Below, piece by piece: positions 13,711-19,397 of a stretch of 19,397 nt of DNA. The notes under the pieces are model-generated. The model was not told the origin of the DNA, searched no databases, and saw only the letters and a program-made list of their open reading frames with translations. Numbering within the stretch: the stretch's first letter is position 1; the number at the start of each line of letters is the position of its first letter. The translations under genes and the position numbers were made by a program. Where the stretch lies: the NCBI GenBank assembly GCA_045594705.1, contig JAZNZB010000064.1, forward strand, positions 1 to 19,397, given 5' to 3'. Origin of the DNA: SVQP01 sp045594705. GTDB lineage: Bacteria; Bacillota; Clostridia; Oscillospirales; CAG-272.

Positions 13711-16374
13711 TTATGCGCGTTTCTTTTTGCGTGTCAGAGCAAAGGGAAGTACTGCCGGGAAAACGATCAGAACAGTACTGTCTAACGCAGATTTGCAGCC
13801 CTGCTTCTGTTCCTTTTCGGAGGCTTGCTGATCGCTCGGAACGTATTGCTCGGCGGTCTTAGGGTCAACGCAATTCTGGAAGGTGTAGTTGAGTCTGCCC
13901 AAGGGCGCTGCATCACCGTCGGTGTAGAATTGCTCCATGGTGGTGATCTTACTTGTGCTGTCTGCCCATTTGAACCGGAACTTGATGCCGTTCGGATTGG
14001 TAATGCCAAGCATATCCAAGGGGACAGCGATCATCAATTCGGTTTCCTTGTGTCTGAAGCTGACCTTTCCCACCGTCTCGAAGGAATATGTGCCGCCCGT
14101 GCCTTTGAAGCGTGCAACGGTGGTGGTGAAGTTGTCCTTGACTTCATAATTGACTACATAGTCGTAGCCGCACCAACCCGTATCGGGATTGCAGTCAATA
14201 TCAAGGAACAGCTGCATCCAGGAAGCTCCCTCCTTGGGTCTTTTGATGTTTTCGCGTGTCTGTGCGTAGAAATAAACGTTTTTGGTGTCAGCCGTCACCT
14301 TGGAGGCAACGATGTCGTTCCTGCCGGTTTCATTGACATAGTGATTGTCTCCAAAGCCTTTGGCGTCTCGATCCAGCATGTCCTTGGCAGGATCGGTATA
14401 GGTCACAAGCACCTTATCCCAGACCTCAAAGCCACCCGTGACGTTGACCGAGTTGCGCGCGTCCTGCACGATGATGGGTGACGTACCCTTAAGGCGTTGG
14501 ATATTGTAAGCCAATTGCATATAGTAGTTGTCAAAATAGCCGCCCTTCATCATTTCAATATCGCGGGAAAATTCGTTGGAAGCGCAGTCCACAAAGCCGA
14601 CCTTGTTGGGATCGCTCTGCCTTTGTGCGATCCACTCATTCCAGCCCGTCACAAGCACAAAGGGAACGTCCGCTTCAATGGCTCTGTCCCACTGCGCCTG
14701 GAAATTCAGGCCTTGCACGTAAAGTGCGGGATTTTCACGGATCCTTTCGTAGTACTCGGAGCGTGCTGTTCTGTCGTTGACGTTCGCTGCAAACGATCTG
14801 CCGAGATTCAGCGTGTTGCCATAGAGAGCGGAATCCGAGAAGCGGACTGTGCCGCTGTGTTGCGCTACGGATACGTTGATGGCCGATGGGTTGCCTTTGG
14901 CATCCTTGTAGATGTGCTGCGGCCACTCAAAGTCCATCCAGGGCCATCCGTTTTTCTTTTCCGCCTCGGTAGGCCATTGCGGCTGCTTGACCGTAAAGAA
15001 ATCGTCGATATTGGCGCTGCGAGGGGCAATGATCAGCGGTTTGCCGTCAAGCATATACCAGGTGTCGCTGTAGAATCCGGACTTGTAGATCTTTTCATAG
15101 AGTTCCTGCACACAGGCCTCTGCGTTGGTGTTGGTATAAAATACCACCTCAGGTGCATCAAAGCCCATTTTGTTGAAATCGTGCAGGATTGCCATGAGCT
15201 TGAGCGCGTTGTCATGGTAGGAATAGCCGTTGGTGGCATCGAAATACAAAAAGTCCACGCCAGCGTTGATCAAAAGCTCCACGTGCTTGCGCATGACCCA
15301 GTTGTCATCGATGTAGTAGTAGCCGTAAAGCGGCTCGTTCCAGAAATGCCATTCATAAGGACGACCCCAAAGTTCACAATCGGGCTTGCTTGCCTGTTCT
15401 ATGCCAACCTTGTCAATGATATGCTGCATATTGAGCGCGCCCGAGTCACCGTGCTCGCCGTGCCAAAGAAAATAAAAGATGCCTACATCGTGATCCTCGG
15501 TCACCACGCCCACCTCGGAGGAATCAAACAGGGAACGGTCCAGATCATCCGTGCCCGCATAGCCGCCAAATAGGTTTACCTCATTGTTGGGGACAGTATA
15601 GGAGACTGCATTTTCCCCCTCTCCGTAAGAGATGGTGGCATATTTGCCGTCCTCGGAATAGGAGATCTTGAGTGTGCCCTCGGTATTGTCGTCGGGATGC
15701 ACGTCCATTTCCTTGTATTCCGGCTCGGGCCACTTCTGATCGGAGGGGCGTACCCCCTCGGGAAGCGTGATCCCGTTCTTGTTGACGTATTCCTGATATG
15801 CGGCGAGGTCAAAATCCTTGGCGGATTGCTCGTTTGTAAAGAAAGCCACAAATCTTATGTCGATGGTCTCGCCGTTGCATTCCTCCAGCCCCAAACTTAT
15901 GGGATCAAAGCGCAAGGCGGTAAACGCCACGCCCTCGTCCTCAGCCCAGCCCTCACAGTACAGGATCAGTCTGTGCCATTCGCCGTCGGTATTCCATTTC
16001 CATTTCAGCGCGGAGTCGGGAGTCTCACCCATGCCTACGCCGTCGTTGCGGGAAATATAGATTTCACCGCTGTTGGCGCTTTCGGTTCTGTATTCAATGC
16101 AAAGATATTTCGCGCTATCCACGTCGATACCGGGCGCGGTCAGAGAAAGCTGCGGGTCACCCGCAAGAGCGGTCAGCGTCGTGTGTGACCTTTCGGTGAT
16201 TTCAATCGAGAGATTGAGCCCGTTGCCCGATATGTTGCTGAAAATTAACCCGGTCGAAAAATCGTAGCACCATGAAGGAAGGACGACTTGCTCCTCGGCG
16301 TTGCCCGGCAACACGGCAAGCATTCCAAGCAGCAACACCAGTGTCAAGGATGCGGCAAAGAGCTTGATTTTCAT
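13711..16374 (-). CDS. Secreted, surface-anchored GH71/GH99-like protein (paralog B)
   Basis: An 887-aa paralog of the downstream gene with the same layout. Signal peptide: residues 1 to about 26 (MKIKLFAASLTLVLLLGMLA...GNA). N-terminal beta domain: 34-200. Barrel: GIFYFLWHGEHG, HFWNEPLYGYYY (E347), GWPWMDFEWPQ, TGWNEW (E580). CBM9-like domain: about 640-830 (WMQLFLDIDCNPDTGWCGYDY). Tail: QGCKS (858-862), hydrophobic stretch, RKKKRA. The barrel is far more conserved between the copies than the N-terminal domain, which fits tandem duplication followed by divergence in binding specificity. The start at 16374 has AGGAG and a signal peptide right after it; the frame extends to 16434 but that covers the promoter. 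Substrate unknown. Confidence 0.88.
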   Translation of the reverse strand: MKIKLFAASLTLVLLLGMLAVLPGNAEEQVVLPSWCYDFSTGLIFSNISGNGLNLSIEITERSHTTLTALAGDPQLSLTAPGIDVDSAKYLCIEYRTESANSGEIYISRNDGVGMGETPDSALKWKWNTDGEWHRLILYCEGWAEDEGVAFTALRFDPISLGLEECNGETIDIRFVAFFTNEQSAKDFDLAAYQEYVNKNGITLPEGVRPSDQKWPEPEYKEMDVHPDDNTEGTLKISYSEDGKYATISYGEGENAVSYTVPNNEVNLFGGYAGTDDLDRSLFDSSEVGVVTEDHDVGIFYFLWHGEHGDSGALNMQHIIDKVGIEQASKPDCELWGRPYEWHFWNEPLYGYYYIDDNWVMRKHVELLINAGVDFLYFDATNGYSYHDNALKLMAILHDFNKMGFDAPEVVFYTNTNAEACVQELYEKIYKSGFYSDTWYMLDGKPLIIAPRSANIDDFFTVKQPQWPTEAEKKNGWPWMDFEWPQHIYKDAKGNPSAINVSVAQHSGTVRFSDSALYGNTLNLGRSFAANVNDRTARSEYYERIRENPALYVQGLNFQAQWDRAIEADVPFVLVTGWNEWIAQRQSDPNKVGFVDCASNEFSRDIEMMKGGYFDNYYMQLAYNIQRLKGTSPIIVQDARNSVNVTGGFEVWDKVLVTYTDPAKDMLDRDAKGFGDNHYVNETGRNDIVASKVTADTKNVYFYAQTRENIKRPKEGASWMQLFLDIDCNPDTGWCGYDYVVNYEVKDNFTTTVARFKGTGGTYSFETVGKVSFRHKETELMIAVPLDMLGITNPNGIKFRFKWADSTSKITTMEQFYTDGDAAPLGRLNYTFQNCVDPKTAEQYVPSDQQASEKEQKQGCKSALDSTVLIVFPAVLPFALTRKKKRA

Positions 16375-16405
16375 AAAAAACTCCTGACAATATTGAACTG
16401 TATTC

Positions 16406-16434
16406 ATTATATCATACTGCTCGGCCACTGTCAA
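16406..16434 (-). promoter_or_regulatory. Promoter for hydrolase paralog B
   Basis: Minus strand TTGACA (16434-16429), a 17-bp spacer and TATAAT (16411-16406) with an extended -10 TGA. It lies about 30 bp upstream of the ATG at 16374. Confidence 0.92.
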
Positions 16435-16481
16435 GAAAAGTCACGATGCGTGTAAAAATTTGGTGAATTTGCAAAAATCCC

Positions 16482-16511
16482 TTGCATACAACATAGGGAA
16501 ACTGCTATAAT
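16482..16511 (+). promoter_or_regulatory. Promoter for the serine hydrolase operon
   Basis: TTGCAT (16482-16487), an 18-bp spacer and TATAAT (16506-16511) with an extended -10 TGC, 42 bp upstream of the serine hydrolase ATG. Divergent from the paralog B promoter, with 47 bp between the two -35 boxes. Confidence 0.85.
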
Positions 16512-16553
16512 AAGTGAGGTGAAAAAATTCATGACCCTAAGGAGACATGCATC

Positions 16554-17408
16554 ATGAGCAAATATCTGGAATATCTGACCGAGGCCGCGCAAAAGGCGGG
16601 CGGCACTTTTTATAAGATCACCGAAATACATAAGGGCAATATCGAGACGGTTACCCTGAACCCGGGCAACGCCTGCCAGAACAGCTACTCGGTAGCCAAG
16701 TCCTTTGTGGTGACTGCGATCGGCATGCTGTACGACGCGGGACTGATCGATATGGGTGAGAGAATTGTGGACATTTTCGCCGACGAGCTGCCCGAGGGCA
16801 TGGATGAAAAGTGGGCGTACATGACCGTGCATCACGCCATGACGCACACCTGCGGCTTTCCACTCGGATATCTCGACATCGACGCGATCGATGCAAGCAA
16901 GCTGGGCACCGACGACTATCTGACCTACCTGTTCAAGACCAAGCTTGATTTTGTGCCGGGGGAAAAGTGGGCGTACAGCGATGCAGCCTTTTATCTGCTT
17001 TCGCGCGTGGTCAGCAAAAAGAGCGGGGAAAAGGTGGACGATTTTCTGTGGACGCGCCTGTTTTATCCGCTTGGCTTCCGCGAAATGGCTTGGAGCAAGT
17101 GCCCCAAGGGATATCCCATCGGTGCAACCGGTTTATATATTTACACAGAGGATATGGCAAAGCTGGGCGAGCTGTATCTGCGCGGCGGCGTCTGGCAGGG
17201 AAAGCGCATTTTGTCCGAGGAGTGGTGTGAGATCACGCGCAAGCGCGGCTATGAGTTCCATAATATCTGCTCGGGCAAGGCATACGGCAAGGGCGGCGCG
17301 TTCGGGCAAATGCTGCTCTACATCCCTGAGCAGGAGCGCGTAGTTGCATGGCATTCCTTCGGCGGCGGAGACCTTTTGCCTGCTGTGACGCTTTGGAGAG
17401 AAGAATGA
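16554..17408 (+). CDS. Class C beta-lactamase-fold serine hydrolase
   Basis: A 284-aa protein of the penicillin-binding-protein/beta-lactamase fold. The nucleophile motif SxxK is S46-V-A-K49. Y141-S-D143 matches the YxN position. HHAMTHTCGF is the conserved helix after the first motif, and WHSFGGG stands near the third-motif position. There is no signal peptide, so it is predicted to be cytoplasmic. That argues against a true beta-lactamase and for an esterase- or amidase-like role. AAGGAG (16539-16544) lies 9 nt before the ATG. The stop overlaps the start of the next gene (ATGA). Confidence 0.92.
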   Translation: MSKYLEYLTEAAQKAGGTFYKITEIHKGNIETVTLNPGNACQNSYSVAKSFVVTAIGMLYDAGLIDMGERIVDIFADELPEGMDEKWAYMTVHHAMTHTCGFPLGYLDIDAIDASKLGTDDYLTYLFKTKLDFVPGEKWAYSDAAFYLLSRVVSKKSGEKVDDFLWTRLFYPLGFREMAWSKCPKGYPIGATGLYIYTEDMAKLGELYLRGGVWQGKRILSEEWCEITRKRGYEFHNICSGKAYGKGGAFGQMLLYIPEQERVVAWHSFGGGDLLPAVTLWREE

Positions 17409-18289
17409 TTTTTCAACAAATCATAGAAAAAAACCCGATCGACAAGGGCTGGTCGGGGGATCAGAAATACAGAGCGGTCACGCGTGACGGCTCTGTGTAT
17501 CTGTTGCGCGTGGCTGCGCCCGAGCGTGCCGAGCGCAAGCAGCGTGAGTTTGCGCAAATGCAAAGGGTGGCCGCGCTGGGCATTCGTATGTGCAAGCCCA
17601 TCGAGTTCGGCACGTGTGACGAGGGCGTTTATGCCTTGCAAAGCTTTATTGAAGGGTACGATGCCGAGCAGCATATTCCCACGTTACCCGTGCAAAAGCA
17701 ATACGACTACGGCTGCGAGGCAGGGAAGATCCTTGCCCGTATTCATACCCTCCCCGCGCCCGACGGTGTGCCCGAATGGGAAGGCCGCTTCAACGCCAAG
17801 ATCGACCGCAAGATCGCCATGTATCGCGATTGCCCCTTGAAGTATGACGTCGATCAGCCTTTCTTCGATTATATCGCCAAAACTCGCCATCTGCTCTGCG
17901 GGCGTCCGCAGACTTATCAGCACGGCGACTACCACATCGGCAACATGATGGTGGACACGGACGGCAGGCTTGTCATCATCGACTTTGACCGAGACGACTA
18001 CGGCGATCCCTGGGAGGAATTCAACCGCATCGTGTGGTGTGCCGGGGCTTCTCCCGCGTTTGCATCCGGCATGGTGGACGGCTATTTTGACGGCAACGTC
18101 CCCATGGATTTCTGGCGTTTGCTGGCGCTGTATATCAGCTCCAATACGCTGAGCTCCTTGCCCTGGGCAATTCCGTTTGGCGAGCGCGAGATCGCGACTA
18201 TGAAAAACCAGGCCGCCGAGGTGCTGGCCTGGTATGATAACATGCAAAATCCCGTACCGACCTGGTACAAAACCGGAGTGAATCAATGA
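17405..18289 (+). CDS. Aminoglycoside phosphotransferase-fold kinase
   Basis: A 294-aa protein. The Brenner-type catalytic loop is H173-G-D175-YHIGN180. The metal-binding stretch is IID193FD195. The N-terminal nucleotide-binding lobe is GWSGDQKYRAVTRDGSVYLLRV. The family includes antibiotic, choline and small-molecule kinases. I would not call it a resistance gene, since this subgroup is common in Clostridia without a known drug substrate. The start is ATG 17405, which overlaps the previous stop as ATGA with GGAGAG upstream; an earlier in-frame ATG at 17348 would lie inside the upstream gene. It ends in another ATGA overlap. Confidence 0.9.
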   Translation: MIFQQIIEKNPIDKGWSGDQKYRAVTRDGSVYLLRVAAPERAERKQREFAQMQRVAALGIRMCKPIEFGTCDEGVYALQSFIEGYDAEQHIPTLPVQKQYDYGCEAGKILARIHTLPAPDGVPEWEGRFNAKIDRKIAMYRDCPLKYDVDQPFFDYIAKTRHLLCGRPQTYQHGDYHIGNMMVDTDGRLVIIDFDRDDYGDPWEEFNRIVWCAGASPAFASGMVDGYFDGNVPMDFWRLLALYISSNTLSSLPWAIPFGEREIATMKNQAAEVLAWYDNMQNPVPTWYKTGVNQ

Positions 18290-19308
18290 ACAATAAAAAG
18301 CCTATCAAAATTGCCTTGATCGTGCTTGGCAGCCTTGTCGCATTTGTTGCGCTGGTGGTCGTGGGTGCGATCGCATATTTCAGAATTCCCGTGGCAGATT
18401 ATTATGCTGCATCCGAGAAAACCTTCGTTATCCCCGATATCCAAAACGATTACGTGCCGCAGGGCATGCATTATTGCCCCGAGGAACAGGTATTCTTGCT
18501 CAGCGGCTACACAGCCTCGGGCAAGCCCTCGCCTGTGTACGTGACGGATGCGGCGGGAAACGTAAAAGCCAAGGTCACATTGCAAAAGACGGACGGCACA
18601 GCCTTTACTGAGCATGGCGGCGGCATTGCGCGCTATGGCGACAACGTGTACGTGGCAGGAGATGACGCACGCCTGCATATTTTCTCGTTTGCCGAGATCA
18701 TGGCAGCAGACTTTGGTGCAGCAGTGCGTGCCAAGGGCGAGTTTTCCTTACAGGTATCGGATGATGATTATCTGATTCCCGCATTCGTGACCGTGTATAA
18801 AAACACGCTGGTCGTGGGCGAATTCTATCGAGAAAAGGAGTACCCCACGCCCGAGAGTCATCATATGACTACCGCAGCAGGCGACAAGCACCACGCGCTT
18901 GCACTTCGGTTTACGCTTTCGGAGAGCGCCGAGTTCGGCATTGCTCCCACCCCCACGCTGGCATATAGCCTGCCCGCACAGGTGCAGGGCATGACCTTCT
19001 CGGAGAACGGGGAACGCGTGTATCTCTCCACCTCCTGGGGACTTGCGTTCTCGCATATTCTGGAATACGACATGACAAAGCTGCAAAGAGAAGGTGATAT
19101 CACCGTGCTTGGCAAGAGTGTGCCGCTTTACACCATGGACAGCGCGTCACTCTGCAAGGATTATCAGATCTCGCCCATGTCCGAGGAGATGGTCATGCTG
19201 GACGGCAAGCTGTACGTGCTTTGCGAATCAGCCAGTGACAAATATATCTTCGGCCGTCTGATCGGCGGAAAGTGGTGCTACGCCACCGATCTTGAAAAAA
19301 TGAGATAA
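18286..19308 (+). CDS. Single-pass membrane protein with extracytoplasmic beta-propeller-like domain
   Basis: A 340-aa protein with a basic N-terminus (MNNKKPIK), one transmembrane helix at about 8-32 and no cleavage-type site, so the bulk is probably outside the membrane. The body has repeated strand-like segments (DYVPQGMHYCPEEQVFLLSGY, GGGIARYGDNVYVAGDD, QVQGMTFSENGERVYLSTSWG, EMVMLDGKLYVLCES). They look like propeller blades and resemble quinoprotein or SMP-30-like folds. No catalytic residues are recognised. It is coupled to the kinase gene by ATGA, so a shared process is likely but its nature is unknown. Confidence 0.82.
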   Translation: MNNKKPIKIALIVLGSLVAFVALVVVGAIAYFRIPVADYYAASEKTFVIPDIQNDYVPQGMHYCPEEQVFLLSGYTASGKPSPVYVTDAAGNVKAKVTLQKTDGTAFTEHGGGIARYGDNVYVAGDDARLHIFSFAEIMAADFGAAVRAKGEFSLQVSDDDYLIPAFVTVYKNTLVVGEFYREKEYPTPESHHMTTAAGDKHHALALRFTLSESAEFGIAPTPTLAYSLPAQVQGMTFSENGERVYLSTSWGLAFSHILEYDMTKLQREGDITVLGKSVPLYTMDSASLCKDYQISPMSEEMVMLDGKLYVLCESASDKYIFGRLIGGKWCYATDLEKMR

Positions 19309-19314
19309 GACGAT

Positions 19315-19350
19315 AAAACGGCGATGACCAAAGGACCATCGCCTTATTCA
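19315..19350 (+). terminator. Probable terminator after the serine hydrolase operon
   Basis: A GGCGATG / CATCGCC stem (19320-19326 / 19337-19343) with additional CC/GG pairing inside. It is followed by TTATTCAT, a weak T-tract. An AAAA run upstream gives it partial bidirectional character. Confidence 0.7.
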
Positions 19351-19378
19351 TATTCATTTCAGTTAAACAGAATGGACA

Positions 19379-19397
19379 TGTAGGGCGGGGGCTTGCT
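19379..19397 (+). repeat. TGTAGGG hairpin repeat, truncated by window end
   Basis: TGTAGGGCGGGGGCTTGCT matches 10738-10756 at 18 of 19 bases. The paired 3' half lies beyond the window. Confidence 0.65.

Noticed and set aside
16554..17408. Beta-lactamase
   Set aside because: There is no signal peptide; a cytoplasmic serine hydrolase of this fold is more likely an esterase or amidase.
17405..18289. Antibiotic resistance gene (aminoglycoside phosphotransferase)
   Set aside because: The fold is clear, but the operon context is not a resistance island and the subgroup has no established drug substrate.

Overview
The window looks like chromosome from a gut-type Firmicute of class Clostridia. The evidence is the DUF512-der pairing, AGGAGG-type ribosome binding sites, consensus sigma-A promoters and intergenic stem-loop repeats of a kind I associate with Oscillospiraceae-like genomes. 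Placement below class level is inference. There are no rRNA or tRNA genes, no CRISPR array, no transposase and no phage genes that I can see.

Bases 1-447 are repeats: two head-to-head copies of a multi-hairpin element, then three 45-bp tandem units. Bases 448-5224 are a housekeeping block on the + strand: DUF512 radical-SAM/PDZ protein, GTPase Der, GTPase Obg and family I inorganic pyrophosphatase, ended by an intrinsic terminator. A nested palindromic repeat lies between der and obg, and a pair of the same repeats follows the pyrophosphatase.

Bases 5424-8084 are a second + strand unit with its own promoter: low-molecular-weight protein tyrosine phosphatase, nitroreductase and a cytoplasmic DUF5722 TIM-barrel hydrolase. 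A third copy of the multi-hairpin repeat separates it from a convergent aldo/keto reductase with a C-terminal 2x[4Fe-4S] domain (- strand). That reductase shares a back-to-back promoter region with a + strand pyridoxamine-phosphate-oxidase-like flavoprotein. Next comes a 121-bp element present twice in tandem, then a BCP/PrxQ peroxiredoxin. Each element copy carries an 18-codon reading frame, a set of hairpins and an AGGAGG site. This is the most unusual regulatory-looking part of the window.

Bases 10852-16374 hold two paralogous secreted glycoside-hydrolase-like proteins (890 and 887 aa, - strand), each with its own promoter. Both share a layout: signal peptide, N-terminal beta domain, GH71/GH99-like barrel, CBM9-like domain, then a C-terminal Gly-Cys-Lys-Ser / hydrophobic / basic tail that looks like a surface-sorting signal. 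Divergent from them, 16482-19308 is a three-gene operon coupled by ATGA overlaps: class C beta-lactamase-fold serine hydrolase, aminoglycoside-phosphotransferase-fold kinase and a single-pass membrane protein with a predicted extracytoplasmic domain.

Seven promoters can be read by eye, and all seven carry an extended -10 (TGn before the hexamer). Four intergenic repeat families are present: multi-hairpin, GAGCGAAGCGAAGGAT palindromes, TGTAGGG hairpins and the 121-bp tandem leader. They account for most of the non-coding sequence.
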